Both the position numbers and the translations under genes were made by a program. The notes beneath the pieces are model-generated. The model ran no database searches, was not told the origin of the DNA, and saw only the letters and a program-made list of their open reading frames with translations. A stretch of 64,000 nt of DNA, taken from the NCBI GenBank assembly GCA_004352715.1, contig SCFE01000008.1, positions 1,800,665 to 1,864,664 on the forward strand, given 5' to 3'. The stretch is from Hofstenia miamia (Eukaryota; Xenacoelomorpha; Acoela). Shown here in pieces: positions 36,788 through 47,389 of the stretch. The number at the start of each line of letters is the position of its first letter. The first letter of the stretch is position 1.

Positions 36788-37525
36788 CTAAATAACTAAA
36801 ATAATATGGGGTAAATACAAATTTAATAAAATGAAATTGTAATTCGCAGATCTTTGACTTAGTTGTTTATCTAATAGATTCTCCTTCGTTTCTTTTATGA
36901 ATATAGCTTCTTNGAAGATGACCTCGCATATCCTCTGAAATTTTGTATTCCATTTGTCTTTTCGTTTCCCCAATATATGAATTTGCATCATCACATTAAT
37001 AATTGCATATGCATGAGGAAACTAAAGGAGTTGGAATATAGATGTCTTCAGGGATTGAAATATTGGCCTAATCTTGACACTTAATTTTTGGTTACAGCGT
37101 TGGACCTACTTTTTCAAGGTAGTTACTGAATTTGATGTAATATTCCGTGGTTTCCAAGTTATTTTCTCTTCTTTTCTTGGTTGTGTTGTATTACGAAATA
37201 TTTTATCAATTTCCGATTTAATCATTTTTTAAAGATTTCCATTTCTTAATAAGATGTTTGATATTGCTTCAAATGCATTATTTAGATGTTCATATGTTGA
37301 GCATGTAAGAAATGCTCGATTTAAGATGGCTTTGATCGTATTTCTTTTATGTATCAACTCACAAAGTGATGCAAAAGGAATAAAGTCCAGTATTTGTGGG
37401 TTTTCTATGACCTTTCCTTATAAAATTGTTTTTAGTTTTAATAATTTCTACATCTAGGAAACTTAGTCTTTCATTTTGTTCCGTTTCAACTGAAAATATC
37501 AAAATGGATTATTGTCATATAAAAA
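36788..37525 (-). mobile_element. Penelope-like retroelement fragment, copy 2
   Basis: This duplicate of 27451-28190 has the same motif order and lesions. An ambiguous N at 36913 lies within two bases of the equivalent N (27574) in copy 1. Confidence 0.6.
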
Positions 37526-37541
37526 TTTTAACAGATCATTG

Positions 37542-37547
<6 letters not shown>

Positions 37548-37585
<38 letters not shown>
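37548..37585. repeat. TA microsatellite at right end of copy 2
   Basis: An alternating TA run directly after the last shared base of the duplicated unit. Confidence 0.9.
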
Positions 37586-37591
<6 letters not shown>

Positions 37592-40500
37592 TTCTCTCTA
37601 TTATATTCTTTCCGAAAAAATGCAAAGTTACATAGAGAGTTTCTAAGTTTACCATAAGCAATGTTTACAACTATTTTTTTTGGTTTATTACTTTGGGCAA
37701 ATTCAAGACTTATCAACATATTCAAAACAAGCTGAGGTGCATCTATTGAATTACAGTACAAAACACATACTTTACCCAGAATAATGACAAAAATATTGCT
37801 ACGTTGGCAAACATTTTCAGAGATTCTTCTTCAAAAAAGTATTTCTACTAATCTCTAGAGACAGCTAGTGTTATTTTTAGATAAGGCGTAGTGGTTTGCA
37901 CAAGGAGCATACACAGTTATTGCTTTTTGTAAACTACCACCTACGAATATTAACGGCGTTATAATTTCTTCCTTGGAAATTCATTAAGAAATTTGCATGT
38001 GTTTTATTTCATTCCCCTTAGGTATTGAAAACTGAAAGTGTGCCAATAATAATTCTTTAAAATTAATCTAACCTTTACACTGGCAATATCCTTTTGCTTT
38101 AGATTCAGTTTTGCCGCCTCTAATTTTCATGCTGCATCACGTGCCAGGTTGCATATCTTTGAAGTGCTATAAAATGGTCTATAGTGTTTAACCATTACAA
38201 TCAATAAACGGAGAAACCAAACTTTCATTAACGTTTGTTTTAATTTCAAGGTGATTATGCAATAAACTGCGAGCTTATAAGATTTATTACATTTATAGCT
38301 TTAAAATCAATCAAAAGTTATTAAACACCATAAAGAATACGATGAAAGTAGAGCCCTCTATGCTTTATAAAATGGAATAGAGACTGTGTTAAGGGCATAA
38401 AATCTACATAAGTAATAAGTCTCCAAATTGGTCTACTCTGTTTAAAGAAAATTGACTATCGTTAAAAGTCCGACTTCGAAGTTTCTCATTTGAACTTTCC
38501 TTTAGATCTAGATTTGACAAATCTAAAAAACATTAATACAAAACAATATGCTTTGGCTGATCTCTAGCAATCAACGCCTATGATATTGATAGTTGCGAAT
38601 TACTATTTGCGAGAACAAGCAAAACTTTAACAGTGATAATATGAGGTAAACACCCACCTAAACCCGACTTTAACGGAATATTTACTACCCCACCCGACCC
38701 GAAGCGTTGACTTTGACTAGAATTTAATTATCTCTATCCAATCAAATGTTAATAAACATCAATCATTTCCTGATAAGAGATACAGCAATTCATTGGTATT
38801 ACCTAAAGCCCTGGATCTTTCTTAAATAAAACAGTGATTAACATCAGTATTTTTTTAATAATCAATCAAATCTTTGTACCCAAACCTGATCTGAAACCCG
38901 ATGTCACTAGCAAAAACCCCTTAACCCGATTTGACCCGGGCTTTTTCATAGCAGTTTTATTGAATCTAAGATTTTGGTTAACCGTGAAATTGGAAAGGTG
39001 ATGTTAGTTGAAGATAGTATGCAAGGAAGTACAGCCATGTTAAATAGTTTACATAATTTATGGATTTAACGATTTTGAAATCAAACATAGTATTTTGACA
39101 CATGTGTAAATCATGGAATTTTAGCAACCAATTCAATTCTCTAATTAATTACAGAATCTAGCTTTTTCCAAGTTAAATTGTGTTCATTGTTGCAGAGTGT
39201 TGATCCATACCCTACTATGCCGTAGAATTTGTTTCTAGTGTATTTAATTAAAATTAGTACCAGTACACTTCAAAATACTATATTTAAAAGTAATTATATA
39301 AACTAAAAACAAATAGCTGTTTATGCTAAAAATTACTAAAACTGAATTATTTTCCCTGCAGCTATATAGCCATTACCAAGCTTGGCTAACACACTTATGT
39401 GCTCCGTGGTTCAGTATTTGAAATGAATTGCAAATACAAGCTGTTACCAAGTTTATCGATTATAGTATACATTTCTTTCTCTTGTGTTAGGATGATCATT
39501 AAAAATTTATTTCCTTATCTCTTAATTACTCCAACCAATAACTTAGACCCAATTCTTGCCAGGCTTAACTCATGCCCAACCCACTCAATTCACATTCGAC
39601 ATATTTTAATGAAGCTGGCTAAAAAGTTTTCTACAATTTAGAATTTCAAACTGATGTTTAAGAAATCTAGCCTAAATGATAAAATATTATACTAAATTTA
39701 ATACAAAATATTTACATACATATTTAGTGTAAATATGATAAAATTTTGACTGACCCATCTAAAAGTTCATCATAAGATTTTTCAAATGAATTTAATCATT
39801 TAGTGTACTAGTTACAAAATCTTTTTAAAATATTTCAACTTAATTTATTCAATTAAACACACACACCCATCCTGTATTATTGCTAAAGCTTATTTATATT
39901 CATTTTATAACGTATTTCTGAAGACTTTAGTTTTTAATTTAATATTAGTTATTAAATTTTAAAAAAAAATTGATAATCTTAATATATTCTTAATCTGTTA
40001 GAGCATCCTGATGTAAACAAATTTCTAAAAGATTTTCATATAACTTCACCTGCATTTCATTCAAATAATTAAGAAATTCTCTAAAATTATAATACAAATC
40101 CTATATATATATATATATATATATATAGAATCAAATCTTAATTGGGCATAAAATGGGTGTTTTTTTCTTAGCTATGTTAGCTATTTTTTATTTTTTGAAA
40201 AAAAAGTTCTAAAAAATCGCCTCTCTTTCTAAAATCATACTTTTTAATGTTTAATTTAGTTGCAAATTAAACTTACTTGCAAGTGGGCCTAATTTCAAAA
40301 TCTTTTAGATGCCATTAAATTCCATTGTATTTCACTGTTATATGTCTTTGAACATTTATATGTAATCATCGCATACGAGTTGTATGTAATGCAATTTTAA
40401 TGCTAATATACTTTAAATGCTTATTGTTACAACAGAATTAAAGAAAGTATATATGAGTTTTCTTAGATTTTAAGTAGCTAAAAAATGCTGTAGATAATTA

Positions 40501-41065
40501 GAACAAAAATTTAATTGAATGATGCTTAAAATTTTTTATTTTGCCCCTTGCAAATAAAAATAGATTGTCGTTAGCAGAGCCATATAAAAAATAAAAAAGG
40601 ATGGTTTTTAGTTATAGAGGCAGCTTTTTAAAACCCGTTTTTTAAAAATCAAAAGCAACTTTTTCACCCCACCTTGCTAGGAAATATTGGAAGTTTGTTT
40701 CTTCCATTAGACAGTAAATTTGACAGTATAACATGGTAATGTCAGGAAGCTAATTCTATATAATTTCTTTATAAATTGCTCATGCATTAAAGTATGAAAC
40801 GGCTTTACTTGTTTAGTTCACACATCCATTGTTGATTCAAATTCTGCATTGATTTAGAAAAATAGGAATTTTGATTCAAGTTCTAGGAATATTTTAGAGA
40901 AAATTTCTGAGTTTGATCGAGCTTTTCAAATTTTAGCACAATTCTGAGTTTTAATATAAAAAATATCTAATCTTGAAATGATCTAGAAAAAAGGTAAAAA
41001 TAATTGGGTTTTTACAATATTTTAAAGGGAATTTTTGATTGAAGTTCAGGTTAAATTATGAATTA
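37586..41065. other. AT-rich stretch with no supported gene
   Basis: Contents noted are a minus-strand open stretch at 37586-37761 (SIDAPQLVLNMLISLEFAQ) without recognisable family, a patch rich in CCCGA motifs at about 38650-38940, and a TA run at 40104-40127. No intact gene or element is supported. Confidence 0.5.
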
Positions 41066-41156
41066 TTAATCTTTCCAAAAAGCAAATTTTTGAATTACAT
41101 ATAACTAATATATTCTAAATAATAATTAATTGTTTCTGAAAAAAAATATTATTGAG

Positions 41157-41351
41157 TTACTTTGTCAGTAGATTGCAAGCATGCATTTGAAACATTCCTC
41201 TTCCGCATATCAAGTTAGGACAGCAATCTTCATGTACTTTGCAACGCACATAACGACGTTTACATTTAGTGAGAGCTTCATCAAAGTTGATTATCAATAT
41301 GAAGAGAAGAAGAATTACGTTCAACATTGAAGTGTTTCCAAATCTCATCAT
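41157..41351 (-). CDS. Small secreted six-cysteine (knottin-like) peptide, copy 1
   Basis: The 64 residues have a hydrophobic signal (MLNVILLLFILIINFDEA, residues 9-26) and then a basic mature peptide. Cysteines lie at 30, 37, 43, 44, 49 and 59, giving C-x6-C-x5-CC-x4-C-x9-C. This C-C-CC-C-C order is the inhibitor-cystine-knot framework shared by channel-active toxins, protease inhibitors and antimicrobial peptides, so function cannot be inferred. It is likely secreted. A TATAAAG box lies about 50 bases upstream. A retroelement LTR begins 139 bases upstream of the start codon. It differs from copy 2 by K38E and L62P. Confidence 0.75.
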   Translation of the reverse strand: MMRFGNTSMLNVILLLFILIINFDEALTKCKRRYVRCKVHEDCCPNLICGRGMFQMHACNLLTK

Positions 41352-41401
41352 GTGAATTGTTGAGAAGACTTAATGGAATTGTTCTTAAGCAAATCGCAAT
41401 G

Positions 41402-41408
41402 CTTTATA
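41402..41408 (-). promoter_or_regulatory. TATA box of knottin copy 1
   Basis: TATAAAG on the minus strand lies 51 bases before the ATG. The same box is kept at 43361-43367 in copy 2. Confidence 0.5.
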
Positions 41409-41489
41409 CTCGTCAACCAATAAATATAAAAACTGCTTTGATATGTTCCAGATTTTCTAACAGCAACTGTTTCATCCATAATGTCTTCA

Positions 41490-42613
41490 TGTAATATCCT
41501 CTACCAGGCATTATCACTGTTTATCTACTGTTACTTTATAATGTTAGCTGTGTTATTGCGGGTAAGGATTTACTTGTTGTTACTGCTTGACTAGTTTCTT
41601 CTGTTAACTTATGTAACCTAGAATTGACTGCTCACTTTTTACGTGAGGAGGCCATGCAATAACTTCTATGACGATCTTTTGATGGGCATCTGCCTGAAGC
41701 AGATCTCCACATTCAGTGTCGCCACTTCTTCCAATGTTTGAGTGCCACTTCTCAGCTCAAACAAGATAGCTTATGTGTACCCTACATTAGCTCAGTGCTT
41801 ACTCAAGACACGACACACCTCAACTTAAACTCTATTGTGCGAAAGTGTTATATCTATTTGCAACCTGAATTGTTACTAGTTGTTTGTTAAGCATTACACA
41901 TAGCCATTACCAATATATATTGGCTTATTTAAATAAATTCTGTTCAAACAACTTCCTATCCTACATTTATAATTTACTACATGCATGGTCACTTTATCAG
42001 TCAATTATAAGTCATTAATTTGGATCTAAAATAGTATTAAGATAATTCCTAGGGTTTGGTAATCCAACCATTTGCTGACAATTAATTATCTAATACATGT
42101 AGAAGTGAAATGCTAGTCGCCTAATTGAGAGAAAACCCCTAAACCTAACATATGTGCACTTTCGTGATCTGGCACAGAGACCCTAGAATCGTTCCCTGTG
42201 ATGTATCCAGACTACTAATAAACACCACTCAATTAGCTCAACATTGTACTAAATATTCAACCCATTAATGTGAAACAAAATAAGAATTCTAAGTAAAATT
42301 CTTTATCAACTTCTTACAGTGTTTTAATCTATTTATAGTATTTCCAAAAGAAGTACCTGTTGATTCAAATTTAAACTTTCTGCCAAGATGACGGCTGAAA
42401 ATAATGAAAGCGTCATTTTGTCAAAAGTATTTTAATCGACAGACACAAATATCTCTTTTTTGACACATGCTGTTTCTTAGTTGCATTTTACAAATAAATC
42501 TGAGATAATACCAATTGATTTAATTACAGTATTTTTAATCAACTTCTTTTCGATCTTAATCTCTTCTTGCGACGTTTGCAGCTTATTTCTGATTTCATTT
42601 GGATGATGCTACA
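41490..42613 (-). mobile_element. Family B LTR with adjacent polypurine tract
   Basis: This 1124-bp segment runs from TGTAATATCC to GATGCTACA. On the minus strand it starts TGTAGCATC directly after GCTGAGGGGGCG, a classic polypurine tract, so it is the 3' LTR of a minus-strand element whose internal 3' end is at 42626-43000. The outer side abuts gtcttca of the knottin duplication. Copy 2 of that duplication shows the uninterrupted sequence gtcttcaaatta. Confidence 0.8.
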
Positions 42614-42625
42614 CGCCCCCTCAGC
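42614..42625 (-). promoter_or_regulatory. Polypurine tract of family B element
   Basis: GCTGAGGGGGCG on the minus strand immediately precedes the LTR terminal TG. It is the primer site for plus-strand DNA synthesis in LTR retroelements. Confidence 0.6.
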
Positions 42626-43000
42626 TTGTGTTATTTTCAGCACAGCTCGTTCTCTGTGCACCAGAGTGTCCACCTTTCAAATTATCGTTTCCACTTGCTG
42701 GTTGGCCCACGTTGTTTTCTCGAATTCAGTTTGCTTTGTCATTTTGAGAAATGCCTCTCTTTCTGTTGTCACAATGTTTGTGTATTTCGGGAAACATGCT
42801 TCTCAGATATCTTCTGCTATTGGTGTTATTTCTCTAAATTCGTTCATTTTCTGTGAAAAGATGTCGTAGTATTTGTGATATAATTGTATGCCTTTAATGC
42901 TGATCATGAGTGTCATTTGTGTGTTGGCTCTGCTTGTGTGTGCTAGATCTTCTCTGATTTGGTTGTCGGGATAGAAAAACATAAAGACTTTCTGTAGTGT
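42626..43000 (-). pseudogene. 3' coding fragment of family B element, unknown product
   Basis: Minus strand reads KVFMFFYPDNQIREDLAHTS...NTQMTLMISIKG...YHKYYDIFSQKMNEF, a TGA at 42803, then in frame EACFPKYTNIVTTERKAFLK and VETIIERWTLWCTENELC up to the polypurine tract. It is charged and helical, with no membrane segment. It does not look like integrase, RNase H or an envelope protein. It is truncated at about 43000, where a short piece starting TGTGACATAATCC and an N join it to the second knottin duplicate. Confidence 0.45.
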
Positions 43001-43027
43001 GACATAATCCATCAAACTATCATGATN

Positions 43028-43445
43028 TCTTTCCAAAAAGCAAATTTTTGAATTACATATAACTAATATATTCTAAATAATAATTAATTGTTTCTGAAAA
43101 AAAAATATTATTGAGTTACTTTGTTGGTAGATTGCAAGCATGCATTTGAAACATTCCTCTTCCACATATCAAGTTCGGACAGCAATCTTCATGTACTTCG
43201 CAACGCACATAACGACGTTTACATTTAGTGAGAGCTTCATCAAAGTTGATTATCAATATGAAGAGAAGAAGAATTACGTTCAACATTGAAGTGTTTCCAA
43301 ATCTCATCATGTGAATTGTTGAGAAGACTTAATGGAATTGTTCTTAAGCAAATCGCAATGCTTTATACTCCTCAAGCAATAAATATAAAAACTGCTTTGA
43401 TATGTTCCAGATTTTCTAACAGCAACTGTTTCATCCATAAAGTCT
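43028..43445. repeat. 420-bp duplication carrying a knottin gene, copy 2
   Basis: This is a direct copy of 41066-41485. A single N at 43027 marks its left join, so the arrangement could be affected by assembly. Confidence 0.85.
43116..43310 (-). CDS. Small secreted six-cysteine (knottin-like) peptide, copy 2
   Basis: It has the same 64-residue layout as the copy at 41157-41351, with an identical signal region and all six cysteines kept. The differences are E for K at 38 and P for L at 62. The TATAAAG box is at 43361-43367. No LTR sits in its upstream region. The two non-silent changes with intact cysteines suggest that both copies remain functional or are very young. Confidence 0.75.
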   Translation of the reverse strand: MMRFGNTSMLNVILLLFILIINFDEALTKCKRRYVRCEVHEDCCPNLICGRGMFQMHACNLPTK

Positions 43446-44135
43446 TCAAATTAATGCTTTGATTTAAGGAATCAGAACATCAACCATAAATACTAAGCAA
43501 TGGTCCTATAAATCTAACTTACATGTTTATGTCTGGTATATGCCACGTGAACAATTCACATGTAGATGTATATAATATTGATTCAATTTTTCAATTTTGA
43601 TATGTAATTCATATTCAGAAATTCAATTTGTGCAAAATCTGAACTTAAGAATTGTATTATTTTTGAGTTTGAATTTTACTGATTAGATTTTTTCAATTGA
43701 TTGAATTTTTCCAATCTGTTTGGAAGCTTTTGTGCTTAGAGGACGCCTTAGTGTGAACTTTAACTAATACTGTTTTTCCACTTATGTGTCATTCAGGTCA
43801 TTAGTGATAATTTATAATCTAATACTGACAGTGTATAATTGCTAAATCCTATTTTAGTAAAATTTATTTTTTTAACTGATCTCTGAAGATTTTAAATTTT
43901 AATAGAAAATGATATATTAAATATTCAAATTGATTACCTTAATCTTCCTGATGTACAGAAATTTCTAATAGATTGAATTTAACTTCATATGCATTTCACC
44001 AAAAGATTTCCATTTAGAAAACCTAGAAAACTCCTAAAAATATAATCCACCTCCATTTACTAGTAATGCTAGCACATAACGTTTTTGTTTAATCTCCAAA
44101 GGAACAGAATACAACTGTATTCTCATTAATTGTGT
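43446..44135 (+). repeat. Third, diverged partial copy of the large duplicated unit
   Basis: Shared strings such as ggaatcagaacatcaaccataaa, caatttgtgcaaaatctgaac and ctaaaaatataatcca match 21110-21400 and 24360-24560 (copy 1), with clear divergence and internal deletion. Bases 44030-44155 are repeated again at 44447-44563. Confidence 0.7.
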
Positions 44136-44446
44136 AGAATCTTCTCAACCCATAATTTGCGAGTTTGTAGCAGTTGCTTTGTCAAATTCTGTACACATGT
44201 GTGATAAACCAGGTATAACAGATCCCAAGTATTCTCAACCAAATCAATTTGCGCTATGTATTAAGTAAATTCATATTACACTAGCATCTCGAAATGCTAT
44301 GATTAACAACAGCTTGTTTAGATTGAGAACAGAAGATAGTAAAGGGTCAAAACCCAATGCCAAGCGATGCTAAGAGAGGTGTTCCTATGAGTAACAGCTC
44401 CAGACTACTTGGACATTGCATTGGATACGAATGGTTATCTCCTAAA
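44136..44446 (-). repeat. LTR end piece with empty insertion site
   Basis: It starts TGTAGAATCTTC (a minus-sense LTR end) and continues aacccataatttgcgag. That is the uninterrupted version of the site into which the 44564-49396 element inserted. Bases 44203-44446 recur in inverted orientation at 50035-50272. Confidence 0.65.
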
Positions 44447-44563
44447 AATATAATCCAGCTCAATTTACTAGTAATGCTAGCACATAAAGTTTTTGTTTAA
44501 TCTCCAAAAGAACAGAATACAACTGTATTTTCATTAATTGTGTAGAATCTTCTCAACCCATAA

Positions 44564-44740
44564 TGTGACATAATCCATCAAAACTATCATGTGTGGTCAA
44601 GATGAGAGGAAAGGATGAAGGAAACAAAGACTAAAAATATTGATAATGATTATAATGATTAAAATGTAAAACATGATAGGATTGATTATTTCATTTTGTA
44701 AATGTTTTGTGCAATTATATTTAAAATTATGCTCGACAGT
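44564..44740 (+). repeat. Truncated 5' LTR of the 44.6-49.4 kb element
   Basis: It is nearly identical to 47390-47566 and then breaks off into coding sequence after gctcgacagt. The rest of the LTR, the primer site and gag-pol are missing. Confidence 0.8.
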
Positions 44741-45315
44741 CTAATATAAAAGAAACTCTAAAAATAGCCAAGAAAAATAAAACGAGAGTAATAATAGTTG
44801 TTACACAGAAAGAAGAGGAATTGCCGAAATGTATAAAGGAGATGGAGATTAAACTAGATAACCTATTCATGTTGAATAGTGGAACACTGAAAATATCGGA
44901 ACTCATAAAAGTGGATCTACAAATCAATGAAATGGCTCTGGTGGAAAGAATTATGGTAGAACCAAAGATCGCAATAGATATGTACTATCAAACATGGACA
45001 ATGGAGTTGTTAGGGATAACTGAAAACCTGGAGGAAACTGGAAACATATTCCTAAAGTGTAGTCTAAATCAAACTCCCGAACATCTAGAGAAAATAGCAA
45101 CGGTATGGTCAGAAATCAAGGCAGATAAACCAACTCATGAGGAATGGCCGATGATAGACATAAGATCGCCAACAAGGAAATACCATAAAAGCACTGAAGC
45201 CATACTATATGAAGTTAGACGAGCATATGAAATGGAAGCTAAACGAAACATTAAAACACAAATGTTTGAAGAGATCAAGGCACCGGAAATTAGAGTGACA
45301 ATAACGACATATTAG
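44741..45315 (+). pseudogene. Unknown retroelement coding block, part 1
   Basis: The frame is open from just after the truncated LTR and reads KKNKTRVIIVVTQKEEELPK, then LDNLFMLNSGTLKISELI and TWTMELLGITENLEE, ending at 45315 after RVTITTY. Composition is mixed alpha/beta, acidic-basic and soluble. There is no signal peptide, membrane span, zinc knuckle, DTG protease, YVDD or integrase motif. Reading continues in another frame (AYDEEGKRQIARQKKYEIAV), so a frame change lies near 45310. The family is not recognised. Confidence 0.55.
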
Positions 45316-45319
45316 TACT

Positions 45320-45823
45320 GCCTATGATGAGGAAGGAAAACGACAAATAGCTCGACAGAAGAAATATGAAATAGCCGTTGCACTGATCCCCACAAACATC
45401 AAACAATGGTTGCTGCAGAATGTCGAGATATTACCACTATCCCCCACAAAGAAAGTACAGCAGAGATTCGAGAAACACTTCACAAGGTTGTTGATGCAAC
45501 AGCACACATTGGGAAGACCTAGTATAATAGAGCTCACAAACAAGACAGGTATTTGTCCAAGTGAAATCGAAACACTAACAGACGAAATGAAGAAGTACAT
45601 GTGGGGTGCAACTTCCAACACAAAACTGAGAGCACTCAAATGCCAAATATGGCTAACAACGCGCAACTTAATCAGAAGGGAGCATGCAGAAACGCTACAA
45701 ACAATAAAAGCAGTGAAAGAAAAGAGAGTTCATGAGTTGATCACGAAAGAAATAAGAAAATATTTGAAGAACTATCCCCAGTGTGCGTACACCAAAATTA
45801 TTAAACGATCTGAAACAATGTGA
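45320..45823 (+). pseudogene. Unknown retroelement coding block, part 2
   Basis: This continues part 1: KYEIAVALIPTNIKQWLLQNV, SPTKKVQQRFEKHFTRLLMQ, GICPSEIETLTDEMKKYMWG, IWLTTRNLIRREHAETLQ. It is strongly helical and basic, somewhat like a nucleic-acid-binding or structural protein. The frame stops at 45823 and overlaps part 3 by four bases (ATGA), so either a second frame change or a true overlapping start is possible. No homologue is recognised. Confidence 0.55.
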
Positions 45824-46529
45824 AAAGAAGTCCTATCAAAATCATCGAAATGGTGAGCAAAAGTAAGGAGAAGATGCTGATGGAAGAAAAGCTGTTGCAA
45901 TCTACTGATATCACTCTAACCTCAAACACTCAAAGAGTGATTGATAAAGTTAACCTAGAAAAATGGGGTGAACAAGAACCCAGCGAGCTCTCATGGGTCG
46001 ATACTGATGACGAGAGGTTATTGGTAGAAATTACGGTGCGAAGAGAATGGAAGAACAACATAGTGCAGAGAATATTTGGCGAGGTTTATGAATGTGAGAC
46101 CAAATCACTAATTAAAGTATTGTGCACCAAAGCGTTTACAAGACAAGAAATTGATGAATTACTGGAACCTTAAAACCAAATTGCAGTAGATATCAAATGC
46201 ATTACCTCAAAGATAGTAATAAAACCCGAAATTGCACAGAGTTTGATGAAAAATGGGTTAACGGNCAACTATCCTGCAACATTTGGAATGGCTACAACAG
46301 CAGAGATGCAAGGTACATATGAAGCCATAGAGGAGAAAACCATGACAACAATTTTGAAATGTACGCCACCACCAACAATTTTCATACCAATGTTTCTACC
46401 AACTTGGCGACTGAAAGATAAATAGGCAGTCAAAGCGATGTGGCATGAAGAAAATACGTATGTTAACAATAGACAAGCAGCAGAAAGGATTGTTAACGAT
46501 GAACGCTATAAAAAGTCAAATGAACTCTT
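45820..46529 (+). pseudogene. Unknown retroelement coding block, part 3
   Basis: It reads KSKEKMLMEEKLLQSTDITL, SELSWVDTDDERLLVEITV and FTRQEIDELLEP, then an in-frame TAA at 46171-46173. In the same frame it continues with IVIKPEIAQSLMKNGL, YPATFGMATTAEMQGTYEA and CTPPPTIFIPMFLPTWRLKD, a stop, then WHEENTYVNNRQAAERI into the N gap. The two stops mean this copy is not intact. The block reaches towards the polypurine tract, the position usually held by env or an accessory frame. Confidence 0.5.
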
Positions 46530-47312
46530 NNNNNNNNNNNNNNNNNNNNNNNNNNNNNNNNNNNNNNNNNNNNNNNNNNNNNNNNNNNNNNNNNNNNNNN
46601 NNNNNNNNNNNNNNNNNNNNNNNNNNNNNNNNNNNNNNNNNNNNNNNNNNNNNNNNNNNNNNNNNNNNNNNNNNNNNNNNNNNNNNNNNNNNNNNNNNNN
46701 NNNNNNNNNNNNNNNNNNNNNNNNNNNNNNNNNNNNNNNNNNNNNNNNNNNNNNNNNNNNNNNNNNNNNNNNNNNNNNNNNNNNNNNNNNNNNNNNNNNN
46801 NNNNNNNNNNNNNNNNNNNNNNNNNNNNNNNNNNNNNNNNNNNNNNNNNNNNNNNNNNNNNNNNNNNNNNNNNNNNNNNNNNNNNNNNNNNNNNNNNNNN
46901 NNNNNNNNNNNNNNNNNNNNNNNNNNNNNNNNNNNNNNNNNNNNNNNNNNNNNNNNNNNNNNNNNNNNNNNNNNNNNNNNNNNNNNNNNNNNNNNNNNNN
47001 NNNNNNNNNNNNNNNNNNNNNNNNNNNNNNNNNNNNNNNNNNNNNNNNNNNNNNNNNNNNNNNNNNNNNNNNNNNNNNNNNNNNNNNNNNNNNNNNNNNN
47101 NNNNNNNNNNNNNNNNNNNNNNNNNNNNNNNNNNNNNNNNNNNNNNNNNNNNNNNNNNNNNNNNNNNNNNNNNNNNNNNNNNNNNNNNNNNNNNNNNNNN
47201 NNNNNNNNNNNNNNNNNNNNNNNNNNNNNNNNNNNNNNNNNNNNNNNNNNNNNNNNNNNNNNNNNNNNNNNNNNNNNNNNNNNNNNNNNNNNNNNNNNNN
47301 NNNNNNNNNNNN
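46530..47312. other. Assembly gap of 783 N
   Basis: The gap hides the end of the unknown coding block. Only a short coding tail (KKAAEMVHGE) remains to its right. Confidence 0.99.
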
Positions 47313-47379
47313 GAGATAATCAAAAAGGCAGCAGAAATGGTACATGGAGAATGAGTGGTCATCCTTAATTAGCTACGCT

Positions 47380-47389
47380 GGAGGGGGAG
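47380..47389 (+). promoter_or_regulatory. Polypurine tract
   Basis: GGAGGGGGAG directly precedes the LTR start TGTGACATAATCC. This fixes plus as the sense strand of family A and marks the LTR at 47390 as a 3' LTR. Confidence 0.75.

Larger units (their letters stand above)
28266..37547. repeat. Segmental duplication, copy 2
   Basis: This is the second copy of the 17974-28207 unit, in direct orientation. Its differences are a 149-bp extra segment at 30255-30403, about 20 extra bases near 31962-31983, a solo family A LTR at 32725-34031 and a different segment at 34896-35070. It lacks the LTR insertion found in copy 1. Confidence 0.9.
41066..41485. repeat. 420-bp duplication carrying a knottin gene, copy 1
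   Basis: The segment from ctttccaaaaagc to gtcttca matches 43028-43445 almost base for base. On its right side it is cut by a family B LTR at 41490, whereas copy 2 continues into aaattaatgc. Confidence 0.9.

Noticed and set aside
41112-41162. Possible tiny intron (GTAACT...TTTTTTTTCAG) after the knottin stop
   Set aside because: About 25 bases, too short; the peptide is already complete with six cysteines.
42567-42869. Plus-strand frame of 100 codons with hydrophobic content
   Set aside because: It is antisense to the minus-strand retroelement frame and overlaps the LTR end; no independent support.
44741-46529. Envelope gene assignment for the unknown retroelement block
   Set aside because: No signal peptide, membrane anchor, cleavage site or cysteine pattern of an envelope protein.
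46438-47368. Long open frames of about 280-307 codons on both strands across 46.4-47.4 kb
   Set aside because: They are produced by reading through the 783-N gap; only short real ends are coding.
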